Shown: positions 10,962 to 22,667, counted from the stretch's first letter. The stretch is 64,000 nucleotides of DNA from Anniella stebbinsi (GCA_029215795.1 JARDYH010000002.1:204019810-204083809); one strand, 5' to 3'. Translations and numbers: made by a program. The notes: a model not told the origin generated them from the sequence alone.

Positions 10962-12346
10962 GATTTGGATGCTTTTCTCCCCCTGCTTTTGCTCAAGAGA
11001 GGTGGGACCAGCAAAGTGGGAAATTGGGTTAAATCTGAGGAAGCCATTATGCATTTGAACCACGTTATTACAACATGGCCCATTTTTCAACCCAACACCA
11101 GGAATTGGTAGGAAAATGAAGAATTTTGTTTCTGAAGGATGAAGACGCTATTCAGCTGGAATCACCAACATGGAATGTAATCCGTGGAAAAAGGTTGGAA
11201 GAAGGGTGTAAAGAAGATACATGTGATCAGGGAAAGAAGAATATGGAACAATGCAGTGAGGGGAAGAGTTCCAGAAAGTGACAGATCTGAGGAATTATGC
11301 CCAAGTGCCAAGTAAAGAAAAGGATGAAGCAAGATGCTATCACATAGGCCAACCAGGTGCCCTCCAACTGCCATCTACTGCCACTGCTAACGTTGCGGTC
11401 CTCTCCATGGCCAAAAATAGGGTGTGGAATTTCAAGAGACCATTTGTGCGTAGCTCTGTTGTAGACAAGAGGAGCCAATGGTTTGACTCAATATGACGCA
11501 AATTCTTGTGTTTGTACTATGCAACAAAATTAGTTTGAGCAGAGGGAACAAGAAATAGGAGAAGAAGTTACTGATCCTATTCATCCATTACCTGGTGTGG
11601 TTTGGTTGCCTTGCCTCAGAGATGGCTCCCATGGATGTTACTTTGGGTAATGTCTACAACTCTCACACCTTTGGTTAGGGTAGGTTGTGTGGCTCTTTTC
11701 CAGTTTGAGCACCACCTTTCACAATGGGCATATGCTGCCAGCACAGGAGGTAGCCACAAGATCTGCCACAACAGCGTGGGTGGAAGATGTAAGAATTACT
11801 TGGAGTTGCATTGGATCATCCAGGATGGTGTTGCAGTGACAACAAACCAATCCCCGCAGTGTACAAAATAATAATTGGCAGGCTAGAGCATTGAATGTTA
11901 AGGGCTAGTATATTGAAAAATAACTCTCCATTTTTATCAAAGAATTTAATGGGAAGAAGACATGTGAAGGAAACGGTATCATGGCAAGTGACGGCTGTTG
12001 TTTTTTGATTTCGGCACATGCTAGTATATAAATACAATCTATACATGTTCATCTTTTTACCATCAAAGCTGGTTATGAAGCCACAAAGTATAAACCTACA
12101 TTTTATGGAGCAATTTTGCATTGCAGGGAGCCCCACTTTTCCCAGTCCTTTCCCTCCTCGTGTCCCCACTTCTTTTAATGTTGCTGAAGAAATTAAGGTG
12201 ATTAATGAGAGCGGGGAAAAGATGAATTTCTACCTAGGATTGGAAAAATACTGGAGCATCCAGCATTCTTTGTGATGAAGGTATTTGAGCTGAAGGAAGC
12301 CAAAATTAAAACAGAGCCAGCACCCATATACAAATCTCAGTGGTGG

Positions 12347-12381
<35 letters not shown>

Positions 12382-13367
12382 CAGCACTCAAATACAGCCA
12401 ACCAAACACATCCTTTATTTAAAAATTAAAAGCACACCTTCCAAATGCAGACATCATCCAACTTGCTTATCTCCTACTCTGCCTACCATGCAACACCATT
12501 TCCCTATCCATATGTCCCTAGCGTTCATCTTCTTCTTTTATTTTTTTGTCCTTTCGCTAAGTAATGAGAGTGATGTGTAATCCATTAATACCGCAAGAAG
12601 AAACAAACAAAGAAGCAGCTGGCACATTAGGTGCTGTTCTAGTGCCAACACAGAGGTATGCACCAAACGAGATTACGCTTTGTTTATTTGGCTGGTTAAA
12701 TTCAATGCAAAATGGAAGGCACACAGGAATGAAACAATGACTCGGGGGAGCTTTCTCTCAATCCCATTGGACTAGCGGCAAAACTAAGACCATCTCTTTC
12801 CTCATTTGCACTGGATCACATGCTTGGGATTTAACCCTTTACTTTTGTATCTTACAGATGCAGAGGCAATCACCTACCCACCCTTACTTGTGGTACATTG
12901 ACTTCTAAGTACTTACTACAGCCACATATCATACTTTTGCTATTTCCACGGGGACCAGGTTTTCATGAATTCATAAGAGTTTGAACCACTACATATTAGT
13001 GTGGGGGGGTGGGGGGGAGATAACGTAATAATGTTAAATGGGCTTACCTGATGTTTTCCAGATCTTTCCCTCCAATGCTCACTTTCACATTCAGGAGACT
13101 GCTTTTGAGAGGGAGGCAAGTTGCCACAAGATTTCTTCTTCATTTTTCAGTTTGTTAAGTGGTCTTATGAGAGCACCCCCGCATGTGAAAGATCACCAGT
13201 GATTGACCCTGAAAACTGCTATTTCTTCTAGCCATTCTCATGACATGGGTGGGGAGACTGCATGCATCCATCAGACCACCAGCATCAGAGGTACTACCAG
13301 CCCATGACCTGGCCTGAGCCAGAGCCCATCAGATCTGCAAGGAACCCCTGAGTCAGAATGTTTGGAG
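10962..13367. other. Unique sequence, nothing recognised
   Basis: About 2.4 kb without a recognised interspersed repeat apart from the CA run at 12350-12379 and a G run near 13003-13018. Short frames on both strands lack domains. Confidence 0.4.
12350..12379. repeat. (CA)n microsatellite
   Basis: About 15 CA units. Confidence 0.97.
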
Positions 13368-13897
13368 TAGGGCTGTGCATCGCCTCAGTCCCAAAGCCTG
13401 AATCTGAGTTGAAGTGGGCTAATTCGGCCCACCTTGGCCCAAATCTGGTTCGAGACCAGATTGGGCTGCCTCAGCCTGAAGCAACCAAAATGCTTCAGGC
13501 TGATTCGGCCCAATGGCCAGCTTCTGCCGCCAGCCCTACGGTAGCCATTTCCAGCCACTGTAGTCCACTGTAGTTTACAACAGTAGATCTACAGCAGGCT
13601 AGAGAAGAGGCTGGACATCTCACTAGTGCATGTGAGAATCTCAGGTAAGTCAGATGCGGGGGCTGGAGTGGGGGGGACAGCAGCAAGCAGGCAGGTGGGA
13701 GAACAGGGTGGCTGCAGGCAGGGGCAGCAACTGGCAGGGGAGTGGAGTCCATTGGGCTCCTGGTCAGCCTTGCACCCAGAAAACCCCAACAGCCTCCCCT
13801 GCTTCGGAAGTGAATCCAAAATAGGTCAGCACAGGCCCAAGGCACCCCAATTCAAATCTGGGCCAATTTGGAAGCTACAAATCAGCCTGCATCCCTC
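13368..13897. mobile_element. GC-rich hAT-like element with TAGGGCTGTGCA terminus
   Basis: The left end TAGGGCTGTGCAT resembles the TAGGGATGTGCA ends of other hAT elements here. The right end '..gcatccctc' is its approximate inverse. Left 'aattcggcccaccttggccc' and right 'gggccaatttgg' pair as sub-terminal inverted repeats. GC content rises sharply against the flanks, which explains overlapping frames of about 115 aa on both strands. No matching 8 bp duplication was found. Confidence 0.6.
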
Positions 13898-15100
13898 TGA
13901 GGAACTGACTGCCTTCATGCCAGGGGACCTACAACCTCATGTCAACCCATTGATACAGGCAACATTGTGAGAAAAGAATGTCAGGCTCCAAGTCAGCGTC
14001 CAGCTCCTTTAAGGCCGTCACTCCTCAAGGAAGGGCGGAGACTGGTATAGGAGCAGATCAGGCCTTGAAAGCATAAAAGCTTTCAATCCACAGGGTGGGT
14101 CATGTGTCCTCTTTCACAGAGGACAGCCCTCTATCTGAAGAATTGTCCAGACCAATTCCGGTTTAAAGATAAAGCATCATCAAAAGGAAGAGCCGGGCCT
14201 GGAAGATGCCCGTCAACACCATCTGGACAGCAGACTGAGCAAGGCACACAGGTCACCAGGCCACAGTATTCCACACTATGTATTTCTATTTAAATTACAG
14301 TAATTATTTCTAAATTTGCATCCATACATATAAATTAGCATATGCAAGTTTTATGCCATTCACTGATTTCTTTTTTCTTTTTATCTGGTGATGTATGTTC
14401 TCTTTTTGTGGCTCTTCATAAGGGGCCACCCTACTTGGAGCTTGCCTTGCTGGTTTGCCCTGGGGACTCCTTATCAAGACCAGGACAGTAGAGCAGCTTT
14501 CTTTCCAGAAACAGGACATCATGACCTCCATCCCTTAAAAACTGGGACAATGAGGTCTGTCTTATAAATGCAGCCAGTTCAATGAGAGCTAAAGAACAGA
14601 TGGGATGGGATATGGGGTTCCCCAGACTGGGAAGGGATGGTTTTCACTAGTAGCAGGCAGGAACAACAGTAGTCTTAAAAGCCGAATGGACCAAAGTATG
14701 CATGGTACTTGGGGGGGGGGAGGTAGGGGGCACAAGACATTTCGCTGCCTGAGACAGAGCAGCAAATGGTACCTTACACACACAAGTCAAGGTGCATTGT
14801 AGGCCAACCAAGTTATTTGGGCACCTGAGGCAGAAAACCCTACAAAGCACCTCTTCCCCTCCCTGGCACTAAAACTACAATCATAAAATAAAACTAAATA
14901 ACTAACAATTCAAAATCTGCTGCCAGAGGCAGGGCCAGGCCTGCATGGTACATACCCCTTCACATGAATTAATACCTATTTTCTTCAGACTGGAAAAGTG
15001 GGATTTCCAGTGGCAACCAGGAACGTATCTTTGCTTGCAGAAGGTAGTGCCAGTACTAGTTGCATTCACAAAGATCACATCCTGGATAAGGGCTTGCCGG
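13898..15100. other. Intermediate-GC sequence, probably old repeats; no gene
   Basis: Some segments (14100-14290 with 'cacagaggacagccctctatct', and 14390-14560) have the patchy GC content of decayed mobile DNA. I could not assign a family. A G run lies at about 14709-14720. Confidence 0.35.
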
Positions 15101-15830
15101 TGATGGTAGCAGGACGTGGAAGGGTTACACGGAATACTTAACCATGAAAAGCACACAGCAGGAGAACTCACACAGAGACTTTATTTCTATCCCCCTGTTG
15201 CAGACGACAAACCTTGTTTATATTGCGTTGTGATTCGTGCTGCTCCAGTGGAAAGAAAAATAGCTTTTTTGAGAAAGCTCAACTGGCTGACAAGCCAACC
15301 ATCGATAGTTCAGCTTTAGGTCTGAAACCTCTTTCCCAGTTTCAGCGGGCTCTCTTAAAATACCATTTGCTCAGACTGATTCAAGCTGCTAACAATAAAA
15401 ACATCTGGTTAGATAAACAGGGACCCAGCCATCTCCAAACTTCCATCAGCTGCATTGTTAAAAGCTGACCGAAAGAGCAACAACATAGTTGAGATTAACT
15501 GTTAGCTGATGAAAACGGGGGCACCTTTTGATTTACAGTCATTAATTCAGATTGCTACATTTAAATGGTGGATTCGCTCCTAGTTAATCTTGTAAAATTT
15601 AAAACAAATCCTGCATTTCATGTAAATGAGCTCATTATCTTACCTCTGATCTTTATGTGCTTAATTTGCTGATGACCTGTTTTAAGTCTTCTTCTTCTTT
15701 TTCCCCTTTCCCTCTGTCTGAAATTGTGTCAAGTGGAAGATAAATATTTTCGTATTTGGTTTATGTGTCCTACCTGAGGATTGACACACAACCTAGATTG
15801 ACTGAATGAATGATATATACATGAATCCTT
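15101..15830. other. Repeat-free AT-rich stretch, candidate conserved noncoding element
   Basis: About 700 bp with no recognised repeat. The best part is 15480-15680, with several homeodomain-type TAAT/ATTA cores ('gtcattaattcag', 'tagttaatct') and 'catgtaaatgagctcattatc'. There is no long frame. The idea of regulatory constraint is inference from composition and absence of repeats only. Confidence 0.3.
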
Positions 15831-15956
15831 TAGCTTATGCAAGTCAGATGTCATTAGGCAGCAATCTGGGTTAAAAAAATAATCATCATCAACAACAACA
15901 ACAAGCATTTAGATTCTATGTCTAATGAAAGTAAAATAATACCTGTTGCTCTAATC

Positions 15957-15957
15957 C

Positions 15958-15990
<33 letters not shown>

Positions 15991-15996
15991 GATAGA
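15957..15996. repeat. (GATA)n microsatellite
   Basis: Nine to ten GATA units with one interruption near the end. Confidence 0.95.
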
Positions 15997-15997
15997 T

Positions 15998-17167
15998 TCT
16001 CACATATTGCTTATAGCACTGCAGTCTTTTTAGACACTGCAAAGCTACTTAAGCTAGAAGTTCAGAAATCTCCATCAATGTCAATGGACCACCCTACCAT
16101 ATCTCATTAAGCTTTGGTCACAGTAGTTGTGTTCGCTTCATCATTGTATGGTGATTTACAAATGGAACATTTCTGCTCAGAGCACTCATGTGCAGATTCT
16201 GTCAGTAACTGAAGGGCAGAGCAGATAAAAGAAACTGACCATGGAGCATCAAAAATACTGGAGAGACAACCACGCTACTAGCATCTTAATGTGAAGATCC
16301 AAACTGGGTGTAGGAGCGGGGGGGGGGGGGAATCCAGTGACTTCTCAGAAAAATATGGCCTTAATTTCCCAGGACTGGTTGAAAAACGCTCATTCTCTAA
16401 AGCGTACACAACCTACCAAATTGTTTTTCCAGCTACAATACATGGGCTGCGACTTCACACAATAGATGAGGAAGGTAGATTAAATAAAGATCTACAATCA
16501 TTGTTGAGAAGCTGTGGTTTGCAGCAATTGTTAGCTTCTGCTTTTTGCAGCCTAAAGTGCATCGGAGCTGCTGCAGTCTGCAATTTAGTCTGCTCGGATT
16601 CATTGCTCGGCTCCTTGAGATCAAGTGCCTCAAAGAGGCAGGGCCAGTCTCAGTATTATTGGTCTGCCGCTGGAACCTGCAACAAAATGTTGCAGTGCAT
16701 CCTCAAACAGGTATGCTCCTGCTCAGTCTTCCAGCCAGCCAACCATCCTGTCCTCTGGGATACTATAAGCCCGCTGTCCCAACCTGGCCGCCTCCAGAGC
16801 TGTTGGACTACAACTCCCAGAATCCCCCAGCCAGCTGGCTGAGCTTTAAGTTTCTCCTTTTCCAACTTGCAATCAATGTTCTGTGACCCTGATGATCCCA
16901 GAGCATGTTCAGTCTCTGTGTGTGTGTTTGGGAGGGTAGGCGAAGGCCTTGCCATTTCTTTTTAGGGGGCTATATTTCTGCAAACCTTGAAGTTCCCCCA
17001 GGTATGCTGACACTTTCCTCTTGTTTCTCAATAGCATTGGTTTTGCTCCATTTCTGTCAGCATAGGAGCATTGAGTTTGCTATTAGAGGAGGTGACAGGC
17101 TTTTTAACTGGGAATTTGTCCATGTCCTGTAAGCCAAATCCACAAAGCATAATCTACATGGGGAAGC
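15998..17167. other. Unique sequence with a G13 run and a MITE fragment; no gene
   Basis: The longest frame (16291-16842, 183 aa) starts just before a G13 run at 16318-16330, crosses a MITE fragment at its end and has competing frames on both strands. I see no domain and do not call it a gene. Confidence 0.45.
16772..16840. mobile_element. Fold-back MITE fragment, 'acaactcccagaat' family
   Basis: The half-element ctgtcccaacctggccgcctcc followed by ttggactacaactcccagaatcc matches one arm of the family. The second arm is missing. Confidence 0.6.
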
Positions 17168-17370
17168 ATAGGAACATAGGAAGCTGCCTTCTAATGAGTC
17201 AGAACCGTGGTCCATCTAGCCCAGTATTTTCGACACTGACTGGCAGCAATGGCTCTCAAGGGTTTCAGGCAGGATTCTTTCCTCAACTTACCTGGAGAAG
17301 CCGGGGATCAAACCTGGGACCTTCTGCATGCAAAGCAGGTCCTATATTACACTCAGCTATGGCCCCTCCC
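17168..17370 (-). mobile_element. tRNA-derived SINE (ggaacataggaagctgcctt family), minus strand
   Basis: Read on the minus strand it starts gggaggggccatagctgag, a tRNA-like head with an A-box-like segment. A B-box-like 'ccaggtttgatcccc' follows, and it ends 'aaggcagcttcctatgttcct'. This is the same family as copies at 34079-34230, 40605-40923 and 46671-46866. It is nearly full length. Confidence 0.85.
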
Positions 17371-17456
17371 TACAAGCTATGACCACACTGAGCTCCTCTC
17401 CATGTGTGAATTCAGTTCTTTGTCATGAAGTATATGCCCCAAATGGTTACCTTTCA

Positions 17457-18536
17457 TAAGGTGACCAGATCGCCCGGGGTTTCCCGGTCCTAACCAGGAA
17501 AACTGGGGCGATCCGGACCGACTGGGGGGCGGCGGGGGCAAACCGGGGAAACGAGCCTCGAGGAGCCCAGATGGCAGATGCCCGCGTGGAAGAGGCAGGA
17601 GAGGGCTGATTCTGGAAGTGATATAATCAGCCTCTTCCACGTGGGTCCTCGTGCCACCGCCACCGCCGGGCTCGTGCTGCCACCACCACCGCTGCTGCTG
17701 GGCTCGTGCCGCCACCAGGCTTGTACCAGCAGAGGCCCGATCGCGACAAGCCCCGAGGAAGCCTTAGACCACGCATAAGAGGGCCAAATCCGGAAGTGAT
17801 GAACTCGGCCCTCTCCCGCCTCTTCTGTGTGGCGTCTGGCCTCATTGGGATTTATCACGATGGCGACAAGCCCCAAGGAGCCCAGATGCCTGTGCGAAAG
17901 AGGCGGGGGAGGCCGATTATATCACTTCCGGAATTGGCCCTCTCCCGCCTCTTCTGTGCAGCCTCCAGCCTTTTCGAGGTTTGTCGCAATAGTGACAAGC
18001 CCCAAGGAGCCGAGAAGCCAGTGCGGAAGAGGTGGGAGAGGGCTGATTCCAGAAGTGATGTAATCGGCCTCCCCCACCTCTTCCGCGCGGGCATCCAGGC
18101 TCCTCGGGGCTCGTCGCCATCATGACAAACTCCGAGGAGGCCAAAGGCCACACAGCTGAGGCGGGAGAGGGCCGATTTCATCACTTCCAGATTCGGCCCT
18201 CTCCCGCCTCTTCTGCGCGGCCTCTGGCCTCCTTGGGGCTTGTCGCGATCGAGCCTCTGCTGGCACGAGCCCGGCAGCAGTGGCACCAGCCCGGCGGCAG
18301 TGGCACGAGGACCCGGTAGGTCCGGCCTGGGTTTTTTTGGGGGTGGGTGGCTGGATGGTGGGGTTTGTTTTAGGTGGGGGTGGGGTGGGGGGTGTCTGCT
18401 TGTTGGCCACATGGTAGGTGGCCTTTTTAATTTTTTTAATTTTATGTTTTAGGGCGGTGGTCTGCTTTGGTGGGCACGCCCCCTTTGGGCAGCCATTTTG
18501 GACCAGGATTTTGGTTTCCAAAATCTGGCCACCCTA
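17457..18536. mobile_element. GC-rich hAT-like element with internal alternating inverted array
   Basis: Termini are TAAGGTGACCAGAT and ATCTGGCCACCCTA, matching the TAGGGTGACCA class. An imperfect duplication (ACCTTTCA / ACCTTTAC) flanks it. The inside repeats a unit built on 'ggccctctcccgcctcttctg', with plus-strand copies starting at about 17807, 17936 and 18195 (spacing about 129 and twice 129) and inverted copies between them ('gggagagggctgattcc..ggaagtgatgta'). Long GC-rich frames on both strands (139 aa, 185 aa) come from this array and are not genes. Confidence 0.75.
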
Positions 18537-18731
18537 CCTTTACAGATTCCTATATAATGCAACTACAGCTGAGCACTTGATTCCTAAATACAAATGTGGG
18601 AAGTGAGCCTCTTTTTCCTCCTGTAATATGCACAGTCAATGCTGACAACACCACGCATCTGCATGAGTGAGGCACATGCACAGAAACATGTGTGCAGCCC
18701 CTGACAGAACTGAAGATCCCACAGTTCAGAG

Positions 18732-18742
18732 CTTCTCTCTCT

Positions 18743-18776
<34 letters not shown>
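18732..18776. repeat. (CT)n microsatellite
   Basis: About 22 CT units with one slip. Confidence 0.95.
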
Positions 18777-18779
<3 letters not shown>

Positions 18780-18957
18780 ATATTATATATGTTTTTCAGA
18801 TTTATAGGACATGGCAGGTCCAAACTAGGGATAGATGAATCTTTCAGTTTTACTTTTCCCTGTTTTCAGCTTTTTAAAATCCCACATTCTTTCCATCCCA
18901 AAGAAAAGCCATGTTGTACCTCTCTGCCACATAGCTATTAAAGATGAGGAGCTTGTC

Positions 18958-18985
18958 GGGGGGGGGGGGGGGGAGAGAGAGAGAG
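18958..18985. repeat. G16 run followed by (GA)n
   Basis: A run of about 16 G continues into gagagagagagag. Confidence 0.9.
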
Positions 18986-19579
18986 CAACTCAAATTCAGC
19001 ATGACAACTGTGGCTGAACACACCAGAATTCAAATCAAGACTTTTAAGAGTTAAACACTCAAAGTCTTTGGCCTGGATGGACAAATCTGTCCATCTCAGT
19101 TTCTCCCACATTCATTTTTTAAATAATAATAAGAAGGTCAAGGTGTTTTCATCCCAAATATGATGAATTTTGAAAATTTAGGAAAATTCTTGTTTTGTAA
19201 AAAATGAACTGAAACTAAATTCTCAGCCATCCCTAATCCAAACCATCATCTTGAGGTTTCAACACAAATTAACCCATATAAGAATCATCCATAGCTATAT
19301 GACACATACACCAGGAGCAAACAATGTGTACAACACCCATGTTCTCACAAAGGAGAGACCTCATCAAGATTTAAGTAATCGAGACAGGCCACAAACACCA
19401 GTGGAAGGCATAAAGGCTCAGGATCACAAGCCAATATGTCCTGGAATAAATTGTCTTCCCTAATCCAAATATGACATTCAGTAAGAAATAGACGTAAAGC
19501 CCATCTGCTTAGGTCTTATTCTTTGTGGCATCCATCTTGTGTCTATCTGCCATTCAGCTACTTCCAGTTGCCACTAACA

Positions 19580-19899
19580 TAGGGTGACCATATAAAAAGC
19601 AGGACAGGGCTCATGCAACTTTAACTGTTGTAGAGAAAAGGGGATTTCAGCCAGTGTCGTTTGTATGCAATTAGTTCCTGGTGAAATTCCCTCTTCATCA
19701 CAACAGTTAAAGTTGCAGGGGCCTTGCCTTCTTTTGTATATGGTCACTCTAGTATAGTGCCTGCACCTTTAACTGTTGTGATGAAGAGGGAATTTCACCA
19801 GGAACTAATTGCATACAAATGACACTGGCTGAAATTCCCTTTTCTCTACAGCTGTTAAAGTTACAGGAGCCCTGACCTGGATTTTATCTGGTCAGTCTA
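19580..19899. mobile_element. Double-palindrome hAT MITE, subfamily 'aattagttcctgg' (copy 1)
   Basis: Starts TAGGGTGACCATATAAAA and ends TTATCTGGTCAGTCTA. Each half contains its own inverted repeat (gtgtcgtttgtatgcaatta / taattgcatacaaatgacac and aaattccctcttcatcacaa / its complement), so the element can fold as one long hairpin or two shorter ones. It is very close to the copy at 39602-39921. Flanking 8-mers do not match. Confidence 0.85.
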
Positions 19900-19904
19900 C
19901 CTCA

Positions 19905-20405
19905 GAGGCCACATCCCTTCCCTATGTCCCATCCCCTTTCCTCCAACAATTGATTGTTCAGTTGTTTCCCAACGTTTATGAAGTTCCCCCCACCATACTA
20001 GAAGACTAAAATGCTTCTCCTAAGGATTAGTTACTGACAATGAGAGATTTAAGCTAAAATATGCAGGTATTTTTGCCCTGCCCCTTTTATTCATTATTAC
20101 ATTTATCTCTTACCTTTTATCCTCCAAGGAACCTCCACATTGAAAGAGTGCAGAAGGGATGGGACCTTCTGCATTCTTTTAATGCGGAGTAACACATGGT
20201 GTCACAAACTTAATAAATGCTTGTAAAAGATATTCCTGAAACTGGATTTTAAAAATGAACCAGTCTGACACTCTAGCCACTACACCACACTGGCTTTTGC
20301 CATGCCCTTTTTAGTTTCAACACTGCCCACCACTAGAATGCAGCCTCTGAGAACTTCTCAGAAATGGAATTCGACCCTCGGGCTTAAGGAAGTTCAACAC
20401 CCCTC
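19905..20405 (-). mobile_element. hAT-like element ('agaggttcaacacccctg' family) split by a Sauria SINE
   Basis: The left piece (about 19905-20070) carries 'atgcttctcctaaggattagttactgac' and 'taaaatatgcaggtattttt'. The right piece (about 20313-20405) carries 'cccaccactagaatgcagcc' and 'attcgaccctcgggcttaagg', ending 'gttcaacacccctc'. A SINE with target duplications fills the gap. Confidence 0.7.
20071..20313 (-). mobile_element. Sauria-type SINE, minus strand, with long target duplication
   Basis: Minus-strand head 'gccagtgtggtgtagtggct' (intact A-box region) and 3' end 'ggaggataaaaggtaagaga'. Flanking duplications ttttgccctgcccctttta (20071-20089) and ttttgccatgcccttttta (20295-20313) differ at two of 19 positions, the signature of LINE-mediated insertion. 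The middle of the SINE departs strongly from other copies in the window. Confidence 0.8.
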
Positions 20406-20463
20406 CCTTGCAGCAAGCCTCACATGAGTACCAGATCATATGCATTCGAGGCTAATACTGGTG

Positions 20464-20782
20464 TAGGCTGACCATATGAAAAGGAGGACAGGGCTTCTGT
20501 ATCTTTAACAGTTGTACTGAAAAGGGAATTTCAGCAGGTGTTATTTGTATGCATGCAGCACCTGGTGAAATTCCCTCTTCCTCGAATAGTTAAAGCTGCA
20601 GGATCCCTGACGTCTTTTGTAACTGGTCATGCTAGGCAGGGCTCTTGCAGCTTTAACTATTTGATGAAGAGGGAATTTCACCAGGTGCTTCAGGCATACA
20701 AATGTCACCTGCTGAAATTCTCTTTTCAGTACAACTGTTAAGGATACAGAAGCCCTGTCCTCCTTTTCATAAGGTCACCCTA
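20464..20782. mobile_element. Double-palindrome hAT MITE, subfamily 'gcagcacctgg' (copy 2)
   Basis: Ends are TAGGCTGACCATATGAAAAG and CTTTTCATAAGGTCACCCTA on the given strand. Internal arms carry 'gaatttcagcaggtgttatt' and 'cacctggtgaaattccctctt'. The flanking 8-mers no longer match. Confidence 0.85.
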
Positions 20783-21106
20783 CATTAGCTAAAATAAATA
20801 GAGCAATGAACAACAGTAGAAAGTGTTGCTTATGCATATAATTTGTGTTGACCATTTGTAATTTGCTCATTCACCAACCACATTTGCAATGGTGTAGTAA
20901 ATGTATATAATAGGATATAGTGTGTTGAGTTGAAACATCCCAGTGACGGTTTCCATATAGAGATACTCTTTCGCCAAACACCAGTACCACTGCTTAGCTT
21001 TTACAGTAACACCCAGTCTGAAGCTGTAAACATGCTGCAAGATCAGAGTGGTTCATTCAACTGGATCTGAAAGCTAACCAAGTGGTTCCCAAAAGTAGTT
21101 TTAGCT

Positions 21107-21178
21107 TCTAATCCTGCACCATTTACTTAGAAGAATGTTCCACTAAAATCAACAGGACTTACTTCCAAATAAATACAT
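21107..21178. mobile_element. Short palindromic MITE ('aatcaacaggacttacttcc' family)
   Basis: The arms 'ttacttagaagaatgttcc' and 'ggacttacttccaaataaa' are mutually inverted around 'actaaaatcaaca'. Related to the elements at 46023, 59979 and 60508. Confidence 0.55.
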
Positions 21179-21634
21179 TGGGGGAGGAGGTAGGGGTGTT
21201 TCCCCCCCATATGCATATGTACTTAATTAAAATGAGAGAAAGAAAAAAGAGACCAACAGAAAAAGATTTTTTAAAAAAATCCAAGCCATATAGCAACAAT
21301 TTATGAGAATACATTTACTTTTTAATTGGATCTCGACTGTCAACTGAAACTGTGGATATGTGATCCCAAATAGTCACAGCAGGCCTGTGTGAAGTGCTTA
21401 ATGAGATGTCCACTAACTATTGACTCCTTTAATGCTGTGATGGAGGCTTGTGTCTGCTAAAATGTGGAAATCTGGATTGATCAGGCATTTCCACTGCAGA
21501 CTAAATTCAGAAACCATGTTGTGACAGCCTTCAAAAGACAAAGAAAGATTTGGCTAGCCGTCCAAATATTTAGCTAATGTATTTTTGGATCAACCCTCCA
21601 CTCAATGAGGGTTCCAGGCAATTTACAATAAAAT

Positions 21635-21635
21635 C

Positions 21636-21686
<51 letters not shown>

Positions 21687-21692
21687 CAAACA
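21635..21692. repeat. (TA)n(TG)n microsatellite
   Basis: About 8 TA units, then about 18 TG units, with one TA interruption. Confidence 0.95.
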
Positions 21693-21870
21693 AGCCTAAT
21701 TAAGTTTCTGGAACAAAACATACTGTTAAAATCCTGAAACAATCTATTGCATTAGAGATAAAATGAACATAGGGAAATTTGATGTCAAAATCAACACAAC
21801 TGAGTTTGTGAGTGCTCTACATAAATGCCAGGAGGTCATCATAGTGCTTCCTACTTACACCCACTATACC

Positions 21871-21945
21871 AGCCTTCCCCTCCAGGTTGGACTACAATTC
21901 TCAGCATGCTTTCTGCGGGTGGTAGGAGTTGTAGACCAAAATGCA
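21871..21945. mobile_element. Fold-back MITE, 'acaattctcagcat' family
   Basis: The arms 'ttggactacaattctcagca' and 'gtaggagttgtagaccaaaa' pair around a short loop. Confidence 0.65.
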
Positions 21946-22559
21946 TGACAAATTTGTCCAAAAAATGCTTAAGGAAGCAGGGGAAAGTTTCTTTCTTGTT
22001 TCCTTTTCACTTAAAGCCATCTAGTGTTCTTATATAGTTTAGGGTGGGCAATATGTAGCCCAAAGACTGAAGGCAGCGCCACACACTGCCCATCTGCATG
22101 GTCCCTGCTGCCCTCTGCCACCACTGAATTAGCTGCATTAGCAAAAAACAAAATACTAGCAGATACTAGCTAGTAGAATCTATGTTTGCTGCTTTATGTA
22201 GCGATGTAGTATATATGCTGTATTTTGAATTAGACAGTCTTTGGTACTCTGCAACATCATGATCAATGTGGATTTCTCCCTAGAGTCTCTGGATCACGGA
22301 CCAGCAGTCTGTGAGACAAAGGTTCAAACCCAAGACTATCGCAAGTGAAAAGCAAATACCTCGAGGTACTTAGTTTGCTTTGTAACAGGGTGATTATTGA
22401 ATCGATACTTTCATTTGCTTTGGCTATTAATCAGGTGTATGTGCTGTGTCTCAACTGATGTTTTAGACAGAAGAAAAGGATTACACAGCCCACAGCCCTT
22501 GGAGAAACACCCACAGGTCTCTGAAAGTTAATATCTCTGAGTAGGTGGGTAGAAGCATG

Positions 22560-22582
22560 TGCTCTCTCTCTCTCTCTCTCTC
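22560..22582. repeat. (CT)n microsatellite
   Basis: About 11 CT units. Confidence 0.9.
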
Positions 22583-22667
22583 CTGCACATAATAGGCAAA
22601 TGCTGTGCATGAACATTAAAGCACCAGGCAATGCAGCACCTACCATTTCACCCACTGCAGCTGCTGA

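Larger units (their letters stand above)
18537..19579. other. Unique sequence with simple repeats; no gene
   Basis: Holds the CT and G/GA tracts listed separately. The rest is AT-rich, and no repeat family or coding signal was recognised. Confidence 0.45.
20783..22667. other. Unique sequence with small repeats; no gene
   Basis: About 1.9 kb. It includes a small palindromic MITE at 21107, a LINE 3' tail-like scrap 'ttccaggcaatttacaataaaatc' before the TA/TG repeat at 21635, and a MITE at 21871. Nothing coding was recognised. Confidence 0.45.

Noticed and set aside
10597..11058. 153 aa open frame
   Set aside because: It spans the 10836-10961 hairpin and shows no domain or codon pattern; likely chance.
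14100..14560. A possible LTR or older LINE from patchy GC content and 'cacagaggacagccctctatct'
   Set aside because: No long terminal repeats, primer-binding site or protein motif could be found.
16291..16842. 183 aa open frame
   Set aside because: Starts beside a G13 run, ends in a MITE arm, has competing long frames on both strands and shows no domain.
17706..18412. Arg/Pro-rich frames of 139 aa (+) and 185 aa (-)
   Set aside because: They lie wholly or mostly within the GC-rich inverted array of the 17457-18536 element. Low stop density follows from GC content.
22290..22350. tRNA-like 'ggttcaaaccc' B box
   Set aside because: No A box at the right spacing and no cloverleaf can be drawn; an isolated B-box match.
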